Shown here piece by piece: positions 17,124-25,419 of a DNA stretch of 64,000 nucleotides. The notes below the pieces were generated by a model. The model was not told the DNA's origin. It did not search any database and worked only from the letters and a program-made list of their open reading frames with translations. The DNA is from Vulcanimicrobiota bacterium (lineage in GTDB: Bacteria; Vulcanimicrobiota; Vulcanimicrobiia; Vulcanimicrobiales; Vulcanimicrobiaceae). The stretch is from NCBI GenBank assembly GCA_003140215.1, contig PLJL01000004.1:466193-530192 (forward strand), read 5' to 3'. Position 1 is the first letter of the stretch; the number at the start of each line of letters is the position of its first letter. Made by a program: the position numbers and the translations under genes.

Positions 17124-18082
17124 GGGCGCATCTCATCGCGCTGGGGGCAATCGTGGTCGTCGTCGCCGCCGCGGTATTCGGCCTGCGCAGCGCGGTCGCG
17201 CTCGATCTCCTCTTCACATTGCTGCTGTACGCCGTGCTCGGACAGTCGTGGAACTGGATCAGCGGCTACGGCGGCAACATCTCGTTCGGGCACGCGATCT
17301 TTTTCGGCTGCGGCGCGTATGCATCGGCGTTGTGCGTGACGCACGGCCTGTCACCCTGGCTTGCGATTCCGGCCGGCGCTTTGGTCGCCGCGCTGCTGGC
17401 GATCGTCACCGGCTTTCCGACCCTCGCGCTGCGCGGGCACTACTTCTCGATCGCTACGATCGCCGTCGCCGCACTCGTCGACGCGTTCGTGCGCACCACG
17501 CCCTGGCTGGGCAAGGCCACCGGCTTCGAGTTGCCCATTGCGCCCGGCTGGGCGACGATGCAGTTCCCCCAGAAGGGCACGTACGTCGCCCTGGCGCTCA
17601 TCTTGTTCGCGGCGGTGCAGTTGGCGACGATGGCGCTCGAGCGGTCGCGCATGGGCTACTACCTGCGCGCGTTGCGAGCCAACCACGCCGCCGCGGCGGC
17701 GGTCGGGATCGACGAACGGCGGGTCAAGCTGGTCGCGTTCGCCTGGTCGGCGACCATGGCGGCAGTAGCGGGCGTGCTCTACGCGCAGTATACGCTCTTC
17801 GTCGATCCGCCCTCGACGATCGCCCTGGCGATCTCGATCGACATCGCGCTCATCGGCGTCGTCGGCGGGATCGGAACGCTGTGGGGGCCGGCGGTCGGCG
17901 CGCTCGTGTACGTGGTGTTGGCGAAGGCGGTCGCGCTGCAGCTCGGGGGCGCCGGCAAGGGCTACGACTTGGTGATCTACGGCGCCATCATCTGCCTGAT
18001 CGCGGCGCTGCGTCCGTACGGGATCGTCGGGACGATCGTCGACGCGCTGCGGCGCCGTCGCGGCGCTGAGGCCGCGGCGTGA
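17120..18082 (+). CDS. livM: Liv-type ABC transporter permease LivM
   Basis: The 320-residue second permease has the characteristic SWNWISGYGGNISFGHAIFF segment, LALRGHYFSIATIA, RSRMGYYLRALRANHAAAAAVGID (ATPase-contact loop) and GGIGTLWGPAVGALVYVVL. It starts at a GTG overlapping livH and ends overlapping livG, so all subunits are translationally coupled. Its Arg-rich C-terminus is cytoplasmic. Confidence 0.94.
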   Translation: MRAHLIALGAIVVVVAAAVFGLRSAVALDLLFTLLLYAVLGQSWNWISGYGGNISFGHAIFFGCGAYASALCVTHGLSPWLAIPAGALVAALLAIVTGFPTLALRGHYFSIATIAVAALVDAFVRTTPWLGKATGFELPIAPGWATMQFPQKGTYVALALILFAAVQLATMALERSRMGYYLRALRANHAAAAAVGIDERRVKLVAFAWSATMAAVAGVLYAQYTLFVDPPSTIALAISIDIALIGVVGGIGTLWGPAVGALVYVVLAKAVALQLGGAGKGYDLVIYGAIICLIAALRPYGIVGTIVDALRRRRGAEAAA

Positions 18083-18828
18083 GCCCGCTCTTGGAAGTGC
18101 GCGGGCTGGTCAAGCAATTCGGCTCGCTGCGCGCGCTCGACGGCGTCGACCTCGACGTCGCCGCGGGTTCGCTCACCGCGTTGATCGGCCCCAACGGTGC
18201 GGGCAAGTCGACGGCGTTCGCGTGCATCGCCGGCGCCGCCAAGCCGACGGCGGGCAGCGTGCGCTTTCGCGGTACCGAGATCGCCGGCATGGCCTACCAC
18301 CGCGTCGCGGCGCTGGGGATCGGGCGCACCTACCAGATCGTGCAAACGTTCGCCGACATGACCGCGCTCGAAGCGACGACGACCGGCGCGCTGCTGCGCC
18401 GGCCGCACCTGCGTGACGCGGTCGCATACGCCGAAGAGATCCTCGCTTTCGTAGGGTTGGCGGACAAGCGCTACCGCCTCGGGCGAGCGCTGACCATCGC
18501 CGACAAGAAGCGGCTCGAGGTCGCGCGCGCGCTGGCGACCGAGCCGCAGTTGCTGCTCCTCGACGAGGTGATGGCTGGCTTGACCCCGGCCGAATGCGGC
18601 GCTGCCGTCGAGTTGCTGCGGCGCATCCTCGCGCGCGGCGTCACGGTGCTGATGGTCGAGCACGTGATGGAAGTGCTCATGCCGATCGCGCAGCACGTCG
18701 TGGTGATCGCGGCCGGCAAGACGATCTTCAGCGGCACCGCCGCCGGTGCGGTGCGCGACGTGGACGTGATCGACGCATATTTGGGCTCGCCGCTCGAGCA
18801 CGGTGCGATCGCGACGGGCACGCCGTGA
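18079..18828 (+). CDS. livG: Liv-type ABC transporter ATPase LivG
   Basis: The 249-residue ATPase has Walker A GPNGAGKST, a Q-loop region, GIGRTYQIVQTFADMTALE (typical of LivG) and Walker B LLLLDEVMAGL with the D-loop LTPAEC. The switch His is in LMVEHVMEVLM. The ABC signature is modified: where LSxGQ is expected, the sequence reads ALTIADKKRLEVARAL, a variant common in LivG. It starts at the GTG overlapping livM. Confidence 0.93.
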   Translation: MSPLLEVRGLVKQFGSLRALDGVDLDVAAGSLTALIGPNGAGKSTAFACIAGAAKPTAGSVRFRGTEIAGMAYHRVAALGIGRTYQIVQTFADMTALEATTTGALLRRPHLRDAVAYAEEILAFVGLADKRYRLGRALTIADKKRLEVARALATEPQLLLLDEVMAGLTPAECGAAVELLRRILARGVTVLMVEHVMEVLMPIAQHVVVIAAGKTIFSGTAAGAVRDVDVIDAYLGSPLEHGAIATGTP

Positions 18829-19547
18829 CCGCCCTGCTCGACGTCGAGGGCCTGGACGTCGCGTACGACGGAATGCGCGCTCTGCAGGACGTCTCGCTCG
18901 TGGCCGAGGCCGGCACGATCGTGGCGTTGGTCGGCGCGAACGGGGCCGGCAAGACCTCGCTGCTGCGCGCGATCAGCGGCCTCGTCCGTGCCGAGCGCGG
19001 AACGATCCGCTTCGACGGCGACGACATCACGCGCGTTCCGGCACATCGAATCGTGCGGCGCGGCATCGCGCACGTCCCGGAAGCCCGGCGGGTCTTCGCC
19101 TCGGCTACGGTGCGCGACAACCTGCTGCTGGGCGCGTACGTCGACCGCGACGCGGCGCATCGCGCGGCGCGGCTGGAGGCGGCCTTTTCCGCGTTCCCGA
19201 TCCTGCGCGAGCGCCTCGAGCAACGCGCCTCGACGCTCTCGGGCGGCGAGCAGCAGATGCTCGCCATCGCGCGCGGCACGATGAGCGGCCCGCGGGTGCT
19301 CATGCTCGACGAACCGTCGCTGGGCCTCGCGCCCAAGCTGATCCCGCAAATCTACGCCGGTGTGCGCGCCATCGCCGAGGCCGGAACGACGGTCCTGCTG
19401 GTCGAGCAGAACGTGCGCGAAGCGTTGCGCGCCGCCGACACCGCGTACGTGCTGCAAACCGGCCGCGTCGTGCTCCACGGCAACGCCCGCGACCTGATCG
19501 GCGACCCCCTGGTACAACAAGCTTTTCTGGGAATCGGTGCGGCGTGA
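18825..19547 (+). CDS. livF: Liv-type ABC transporter ATPase LivF
   Basis: The 240-residue second ATPase has Walker A GANGAGKT, GIAHVPEARRVFASATVRDNL (the LivF-specific region), the signature TLSGGEQQMLAIARG, Walker B LMLDEPSLGLAPKLIPQ and the switch His-equivalent LLVEQNV. The GTG at 18825 overlaps the livG stop. Its own stop overlaps the GTG of hyuA, tying the transporter directly to the catabolic genes. Confidence 0.94.
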   Translation: MTALLDVEGLDVAYDGMRALQDVSLVAEAGTIVALVGANGAGKTSLLRAISGLVRAERGTIRFDGDDITRVPAHRIVRRGIAHVPEARRVFASATVRDNLLLGAYVDRDAAHRAARLEAAFSAFPILRERLEQRASTLSGGEQQMLAIARGTMSGPRVLMLDEPSLGLAPKLIPQIYAGVRAIAEAGTTVLLVEQNVREALRAADTAYVLQTGRVVLHGNARDLIGDPLVQQAFLGIGAA

Positions 19548-21610
19548 GCTGGCGCGTCGGGGTCGACATCGGCGGCACGTTCACGGACTTGGTCGCGCTG
19601 GCCGACGATGGGCGGTTGATCCGGCACAAGGTTTCGTCGACGCCGCGCGCCCCCGAAGACGGGCTGCTCGATGCGCTGCGCGCGCTCCTCGACGAGGTCG
19701 GCGCCGCCGAGATCGCGCTGGTCGCCCACGCCAGCACCATCGCCACCAACGCGCTGCTCGGGCAAGTGCACCTGGACCTGCCGCGCGTCGCGTTCATCAC
19801 CACCGAAGGCTTTCGCGACGTGCTCGAGATCGGGCGCCAGAACCGCAGCGCGATCTACGACCTCAACGTCACGCGGCCCAAGCCGCTGGCGCGGCGCGAG
19901 GACCGCCTCGTCGTGCGCGAGCGGCGCACCCACGACGGCGGCGTGATCGTCCCGCTCGACGCCGGCACCGTCGCGACTGCGGTCGAGACGGTTCGCGAGC
20001 GCGGGATCACCGCGGTCGCCGTCGGCCTGTTGCACGCCGACGTCGACGGCGCGCACGAACAAACCGTCGCGCACGCGCTGCGCGAGGCGATCCCCGGGGT
20101 CGAGGTCTCGCTGTCGTCGGAGATCGACCCGCAGTATCGCGAGTACGAGCGCTTCTCGACGACGGTCCTCAACGCCGCGCTCACGCCGATCGTGCAGGCC
20201 TACCTCGAACGCGTGGCGCGCGGCGTGCGCGCCGCCGGCGTGCAAGCGCCGATCTTCGTCATGCGCTCCGACGGCGGGATGGCGGCGCTGGGGTCGGCCT
20301 CGCGCCGGCCCGCGACGCTCATCGAGAGCGGGCCGGCCAGCGGCGTGATCGGCGCCGCGTACGTCGGCCGTGCGCTGGGGATCGCGAACGTGCTTTCGTT
20401 CGACATGGGCGGGACGACCGCGAAAGCCGGGACGATCTTCGGCGGCATCCCCGAGATCAGCGCGTCGTTCGAAGCGGCGGGTTCGACGCACAGCGGACGC
20501 TCGGTCAAGGGCAGCGGCTACCCGGTGCGCTTTCCGTTCGTCGATCTCGCCGAAGTCAGCGCGGGCGGCGGAACGATCGCTTGGGTCGACGCGGCCAAAA
20601 CGCTGCGCGTCGGGCCGGTCTCGGCCGGTGCCGATCCGGGGCCCGCGTGCTACGGACGCGGCGATGCGCCCACGGTCACCGACGCCAACGTCCTGCTGCG
20701 GCGGTTGAATCCGCGCGCGCTGCTCGACGGCGCGTTTCCGATCGACGCGGAGCGTTCGCGCGCCGCCGTCGCCTCGGTCGCTGCGGCAGTGGGCGGGGAC
20801 GCCGAACGCGCCGCCGCGGGGATCGTCGCGCTCGCCGATGCCGAGATGGCGAAGGTGCTGCGCATCGTCTCGGTCGAGCGCGGCCACGACCCGCGCGATT
20901 TCACGCTGCTGGCGTTCGGTGGCGGCGGCCCGCTGCATGTCTGCGCCGTCGCCGCGGACATCGGCGTCGCGCGCATCGTGGTCCCGCCGTCCCCCGGCGT
21001 CTTCTCGGCCTACGGATTGCTGGCCGCCGACGTGCGCGTGACCGCGGTCCGGTCGCTGGTCGCGCCGGCCGACGAGGGCACCTGGGCGCGCGGCCGCAAA
21101 CTCTTCGACGTGCTGACGCGCGAGGGCGACTCGGGTTTGGCCGAACAGGGCGTCGCCAAAGCCGATCGCAGCTTCGTGCGCGAGCTCGACCTGCGCTACG
21201 TCGGGCAGTCGACCGAGCTCGTCGTCACCGCGCCGCGCTCGCTCGGCGAAGCGGTCGAGGCGTTCCACCTGCGGCACGAACAGCGGTACGGTTTTGCCGC
21301 GCGCCAGGATCCGGTCGAGATCGTCACGGTCCGCGTCGTGGGGATCGGCACGACGCCCAAGCCGCGCCTGGTCGAGGTCGCCGCTCCGGCGCGGCGCGCG
21401 CCCGAGCCGCGTGCGCTGCGCGAGCACCGCGACGTCTACGACGGTGCGGCATTCGTCGCGACGCCGGTGTACGGACGCGCGTTGCTGCGCCCGGGCGATG
21501 CCTTCGACGGCCCTGCGGTGATCGAACAGTACGACGCCACCACGTACCTCGCGTGTGGCTGGAGCGCACGCGTAGACGGCTACGGCAACCTCGTCATGGG
21601 GTCGACCTGA
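19544..21610 (+). CDS. hyuA: Hydantoinase/oxoprolinase family subunit A
   Basis: The 688-residue ATP-using subunit of the HyuA/HyuB family (N-methylhydantoinase, 5-oxoprolinase, acetophenone/acetone carboxylase relatives) is probably cytosolic and works with the next gene. It has an N-terminal ASKHA-like GVDIGGTFTDLVA, ASTIATNALL, EIDPQYREYERFSTTVLNA, the second phosphate motif SFDMGGTTAKAG, SAGADPGPACYG and FGGGGPLHVCA. The length is normal for a separate A subunit. GTG 19544 overlaps livF and begins exactly at the family start. The substrate is uncertain: ATP-driven opening of a lactam or imide ring, or carboxylation. Confidence 0.92.
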   Translation: MSWRVGVDIGGTFTDLVALADDGRLIRHKVSSTPRAPEDGLLDALRALLDEVGAAEIALVAHASTIATNALLGQVHLDLPRVAFITTEGFRDVLEIGRQNRSAIYDLNVTRPKPLARREDRLVVRERRTHDGGVIVPLDAGTVATAVETVRERGITAVAVGLLHADVDGAHEQTVAHALREAIPGVEVSLSSEIDPQYREYERFSTTVLNAALTPIVQAYLERVARGVRAAGVQAPIFVMRSDGGMAALGSASRRPATLIESGPASGVIGAAYVGRALGIANVLSFDMGGTTAKAGTIFGGIPEISASFEAAGSTHSGRSVKGSGYPVRFPFVDLAEVSAGGGTIAWVDAAKTLRVGPVSAGADPGPACYGRGDAPTVTDANVLLRRLNPRALLDGAFPIDAERSRAAVASVAAAVGGDAERAAAGIVALADAEMAKVLRIVSVERGHDPRDFTLLAFGGGGPLHVCAVAADIGVARIVVPPSPGVFSAYGLLAADVRVTAVRSLVAPADEGTWARGRKLFDVLTREGDSGLAEQGVAKADRSFVRELDLRYVGQSTELVVTAPRSLGEAVEAFHLRHEQRYGFAARQDPVEIVTVRVVGIGTTPKPRLVEVAAPARRAPEPRALREHRDVYDGAAFVATPVYGRALLRPGDAFDGPAVIEQYDATTYLACGWSARVDGYGNLVMGST

Positions 21611-23250
21611 TGAGCGGTCTCGATCCGATCACCGCCGAGCTCGTCTCGTCGGCGCTCATCTATGCCAGCGAGGAGATGGGGATCGCAGTCCGCGACGCGG
21701 CCTACTCGCCCAACATCAAGGAGCGCCTCGACCACTCCTGCGCGCTCTTCGACGCGCGCGCGCGGCTGGTCGCGCAAGCCGAACACATCCCGGTGCACCT
21801 CGGCTCGCTCCCGTGGGGCCTACGGCGCAGCCTCGCTTGGCTCGTCGAGCACGGTCGCGAGCTGCGGCCGGGCGAGATGATCGTCGTCAACGATCCCTAT
21901 CTGTCCGGCACGCACCTCAACGACGTCACGGTGATTCGCGCCATCTATCACGCCGGCCGGCTCGTCGGCTACGCCGCCAACAAAGCGCACCACACCGACG
22001 TCGGCGGCGCGGTCCCCGGTTCGATGCCGCCCGACGCGCGCGATCTCTTCGCCGAGGGCGCGGTGTTCGTCCCGACCGTGCTGGTGCGCAACGACCGCGT
22101 GGTCGACGAGACGGTCGATCTCTTGCGCGCCAATTCCCGCACCCCCGAGGCGCGGGCCGGAGACCTGCGCGCGCAAATCGCCGGAAACAACGTCGGCGAG
22201 CGCCGCTTCCTCGAGCTGATCGAGCGCTACGGCATCGCGACCGTCGAAGCCGCGCTCGACAAGGCGCTCGCCGACGGCGAACGCCGCACGCGCGCGGCGC
22301 TGCGCGCGTTGCCCGACGGCGTGGTCACCCACGAAGACGTGATGGAAGACGAGCGCGGCGAACCGTCGATCGTCTTGCGCGTGCGGCTCGAAAAGCACGG
22401 CGACGCGCTCGCACTCGACTACACCGGCACCGCACCCCAGCGCGCCATGCCGCTCAACTCGGTCTACGGCGTGACGCTTTCGGGGGTGTACTACGCGGTG
22501 CGCGCGGTGACCGACCCGCGCATCCCGATGAACGACGGGTCGTTTGCGCCCATCTCGGTGCAGGTCCCCGAAGGCAGTCTGCTCAACCCGCGCCGCCCGG
22601 CGCCGGTGAGCGCGGGCAACGTCGAGACCTCGATGCGCAACGCCGATCTGGTGCTGGGCGCGCTGGCCAAGCTCGCACCCGGCCGCGTCCCCGCGCAGAG
22701 CGGCGGCTCGATGAACAACGTGATGATCGGCGGCCTCGACGGTGCGGGCAAGTCGTGGGCGTTCTACGAGACCAACGGCTGCGGGATGGGCGCGCGACCC
22801 CATGTGGATGGGATCGACGGCATCCACGCGCACATGACCAACACGCTCAACACCCCGATCGAGGCGATCGAACGGTCGATGCCGATGCTCATCACCGCCT
22901 ACGAGTTCGCCGAGACCAGCGCCGGCGACGGCGAGTTCCGGGGTGGTTCGGGGTTGGTGCGCGCCTTCGCGCTGCGCGACGGCTCGGCGACCGCGTCGCT
23001 GCTGGCCGAGCGCCATGCGGTGCGCCCGCGTGGTGCGGACGGCGGCCGCGACGGTGCGACCGGCGCGCACGTGCTGGTCAAGCGCGGCGGTGCGACCAGC
23101 GATCTCCCGGCCAAGACCTCGGTCGCGATGGAGCCGGGCGACGCGATCATCGTGCGCACGGCCGGCGGCGGCGGCTACGGCGATCCGGCGCGCCGCGCGG
23201 CGTCCGCCCGCGAGCGCGATCGCGCCGACGGGATCGGGATCGCAGAGTGA
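21610..23250 (+). CDS. hyuB: Hydantoinase/oxoprolinase family subunit B
   Basis: The 546-residue HyuB partner of the preceding gene starts at an ATG that overlaps its stop (ATGA). Family features are ELVSSALIYASEEMGIAVRDAAYSPN-type N-terminus, NDPYLSGTHLNDVTV, ANKAHHTDVGG (His-rich metal-site region), AGNNVGERRF, PVSAGNVETS, ETNGCGMGARP, TNTLNTPIE and the Gly-rich end TAGGGGYGDP. The A and B pair normally form a heteromeric ATP-dependent amidohydrolase or carboxylase. The stop overlaps the GTG of the DUF1445 gene. Confidence 0.93.
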   Translation: MSGLDPITAELVSSALIYASEEMGIAVRDAAYSPNIKERLDHSCALFDARARLVAQAEHIPVHLGSLPWGLRRSLAWLVEHGRELRPGEMIVVNDPYLSGTHLNDVTVIRAIYHAGRLVGYAANKAHHTDVGGAVPGSMPPDARDLFAEGAVFVPTVLVRNDRVVDETVDLLRANSRTPEARAGDLRAQIAGNNVGERRFLELIERYGIATVEAALDKALADGERRTRAALRALPDGVVTHEDVMEDERGEPSIVLRVRLEKHGDALALDYTGTAPQRAMPLNSVYGVTLSGVYYAVRAVTDPRIPMNDGSFAPISVQVPEGSLLNPRRPAPVSAGNVETSMRNADLVLGALAKLAPGRVPAQSGGSMNNVMIGGLDGAGKSWAFYETNGCGMGARPHVDGIDGIHAHMTNTLNTPIEAIERSMPMLITAYEFAETSAGDGEFRGGSGLVRAFALRDGSATASLLAERHAVRPRGADGGRDGATGAHVLVKRGGATSDLPAKTSVAMEPGDAIIVRTAGGGGYGDPARRAASARERDRADGIGIAE

Positions 23251-24017
23251 CCGCCGGGGACGCGCGCGCCGCCATCCGCGCCGGGACGATCGCCGCTCCG
23301 ACCGAACGGCTCGCGCCCGAGCACGTGCAGGCGAATCTCGTCGTCGTCGCGCGCGAGTACGCCGCCGAGCTCGCCGACCTGTGCGCGCGCAATCCCGTTC
23401 CCTGTCCGGTTGTCGAGCAGCTGGCGCCGGGAGCATTCGAACCGCGCTGCGCCGCCGGGGCCGATCTGCGCACCGATCTTGGACGCTATCGGGTCTGGCG
23501 CGACGGCGTGCTCGCCGAGCAACCGCGCGACGTGCGCGCGCTCTGGTCGCAGGATCTGGTCGCCTTTCTCATCGGGTGCTCGTTCACGTTCGATCACGCG
23601 CTGGCCGCGGCCGGTTTGGTCCCACGCCACTACGCGCTGGGGCGCAACGTGCCGATGTATCGCACCCGCGTTCCGCTCGCGCCCGCGGGACGCTTGCGCG
23701 GACCGATGGTGGTCAGCATGCGCCCCTACCAGCTGCGTGACATCGAGCGCGTCCGCGCGGTGACGCGGCCCTATCGCGTCGGCCACGGCGAACCGGTCGC
23801 CTGGGGCGACCCCGAAGCGCTGGGCATCGACGACCTGCTGCGGCCCGACTACGGCGACCCGCCGGTGCTCGAGTCCGGCGACGTCCCGGTGTTTTGGGGC
23901 TGCGGCGTGACCCCCCAAAGCGTCATCGTGGCGAGCAACGTTCCGTTCGCGATCACCCACGAGCCCGGCCACATGTTCGTGACGGATTTGATCCATCGCG
24001 ACCTCGGCGCGGGCTGA
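23247..24017 (+). CDS. DUF1445 putative hydro-lyase / D-glutamate cyclase family protein
   Basis: The 256-residue protein has the family blocks FLIGCSFTFDHAL, RNVPMYRTRVPL, RGPMVVSMRPY, VPVFWGCGVTPQS, and the C-terminal ITHEPGHMFVTDL. From family knowledge, a mitochondrial relative is a D-glutamate cyclase that forms 5-oxo-D-proline, while bacterial members are annotated as hydro-lyases. In this operon it follows an oxoprolinase-type AB pair, so a lactam or hydration step is plausible. GTG 23247 overlaps hyuB, which confirms co-translation. Confidence 0.87.
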   Translation: MTAGDARAAIRAGTIAAPTERLAPEHVQANLVVVAREYAAELADLCARNPVPCPVVEQLAPGAFEPRCAAGADLRTDLGRYRVWRDGVLAEQPRDVRALWSQDLVAFLIGCSFTFDHALAAAGLVPRHYALGRNVPMYRTRVPLAPAGRLRGPMVVSMRPYQLRDIERVRAVTRPYRVGHGEPVAWGDPEALGIDDLLRPDYGDPPVLESGDVPVFWGCGVTPQSVIVASNVPFAITHEPGHMFVTDLIHRDLGAG

Positions 24018-24024
24018 GCCGGCC

Positions 24025-25419
24025 GTGCATTCGCGCGAGGCCGACGTGGCCGTCTGCGGGGGCGGCAATGCGGCGCTGTGCGCGGCGATCGTCGCCCGGC
24101 GCACGGGCGCAAGCGTCGTGCTGCTCGAGCGCGCGCCGCTCCACATGCGCGGCGGCAACACTCGCCACACCCGGGACATCCGCATCGCGCACGACGCGCC
24201 CAATGCCGCTGCGGCCGAGGCGTACACCGAAGAGGAGCTGTTCGCCGATCTGCTGCGCGTCACGGGCGGCGAGACCGACGAGCCGTTGGCGCGGCTCACC
24301 GTGCGGGAGTCGACCACGCTGGCGGACTGGATGGCCGAGCAGGGCGTTCGCTGGCAAAAACCGCTCAACGGGACCCTGCACTTGTCGCGCACGAACGGGT
24401 TCTTTCTCGGCGGCGGAAAGCACCTCGTCAACACCTACTATGAGACGGCGCTGCGGCTCGGCGTTCGCGTCGTGTATGGGGCCACGGTGCGCGAGCTGTC
24501 GCACGACGGCGCACGGGTCACCGCGGTGGTCTATGAGGACGGAGCCTGCGACCGGCGCCTGGCGTGCGGCGCGGTCGTCGTCGCCGCCGGCGGTTTCGAA
24601 GCGGACGTCGAGTGGCTGCGCGAATATTGGGGCGATGCGGCGTCGCGCTTCGCGATCCGCGGGACGCCGTACAACACCGGCATCGCGCTCAAAGCGATGT
24701 ACACCGCGGGCGCGCGCCGCGCCGGCGATCCGCGCGGCCTGCACTGCGTCGCCGTCGATGCCCGCGCCCCGCGTTTCGACGGCGGAATCGTGACGCGCAT
24801 CGACGCGATCCCGTTCGGCATCGTCGTCAATGCTGCGGGCGAGCGCTTCTACGACGAGGGCGAAGACCTGTGGCCCAAGCGCTACGCGATCTGGGGCAAG
24901 CTGATCGCCGATCAAGCCGGTCAAGCCGCGTACGCGATCTTCGATGCCAAGACGGCCCGCAGTTTCATTCCGTCGGCGTTCCGCCCCGAGCGCGCCGAGT
25001 CGCTCGAAGCGCTGGCCGCCGTGCTCGGTCTCGACGCGGCGTCGCTCGTGAAGACCGTGGCCGCGTTCAACGCGGCGATTCGCCCGGAATGCGGCGTGCA
25101 ATTGGGAGCGCTCGACGGCTGCGCGACCGCCGGCCTGACGCCGCCGAAGTCCAATTGGGCGCAGCGCATCGACACGCCGCCATTCTACGGATACCCGCTA
25201 CGGCCGGGCGTCACGTTCACCTACCTCGGGGTCGGCGTCGACACCGAGGCGCACGTGCTGCGCGCCGACGGCACGCGTTTCGAGAACCTGTTCGCCGCCG
25301 GCGAGTGCATGGCCGGGAACATCCTGTCGCGCGGCTATCTGGCCGGATTCGGTCTGACCATCGGTTCGGTGTTCGGCCGCATCGCCGGCGCGCAGGCGGC
25401 GCAGTATGCTCGAGCTTGA
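24025..25419 (+). CDS. tcuA: TcuA-like FAD-dependent dehydrogenase (tricarballylate dehydrogenase family)
   Basis: The 464-residue flavoprotein of the succinate dehydrogenase/fumarate reductase flavoprotein class is closest by motif to TcuA. It has the FAD-binding VAVCGGGNAALCAAIVARR, a GGNTRHTRDIR loop, KHLVNTYYETA, VVAAGGFEADVEW, GIVVNAAGERFYDEG and the C-terminal NILSRGYLAGFGLTIGSVFGR. TcuA oxidises tricarballylate to cis-aconitate in Salmonella. The substrate here may differ, because the transporter and neighbours differ. It starts at GTG 24025 and overlaps tcuB by 14 bases. Confidence 0.85.
   Translation: MHSREADVAVCGGGNAALCAAIVARRTGASVVLLERAPLHMRGGNTRHTRDIRIAHDAPNAAAAEAYTEEELFADLLRVTGGETDEPLARLTVRESTTLADWMAEQGVRWQKPLNGTLHLSRTNGFFLGGGKHLVNTYYETALRLGVRVVYGATVRELSHDGARVTAVVYEDGACDRRLACGAVVVAAGGFEADVEWLREYWGDAASRFAIRGTPYNTGIALKAMYTAGARRAGDPRGLHCVAVDARAPRFDGGIVTRIDAIPFGIVVNAAGERFYDEGEDLWPKRYAIWGKLIADQAGQAAYAIFDAKTARSFIPSAFRPERAESLEALAAVLGLDAASLVKTVAAFNAAIRPECGVQLGALDGCATAGLTPPKSNWAQRIDTPPFYGYPLRPGVTFTYLGVGVDTEAHVLRADGTRFENLFAAGECMAGNILSRGYLAGFGLTIGSVFGRIAGAQAAQYARA

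Noticed and set aside
18803..19543. An N-terminal extension of HyuA into livF
   Set aside because: The extra residues are Arg/Ala-rich readings of livF in another frame; the GTG at 19544 begins exactly at the family start.
14975..19547. Leucine/isoleucine/valine importer by name
   Set aside because: The fold is Liv-type but the ligand cannot be read from sequence, and its link to HyuAB and TcuAB argues for a different substrate; symbols are used for family only.
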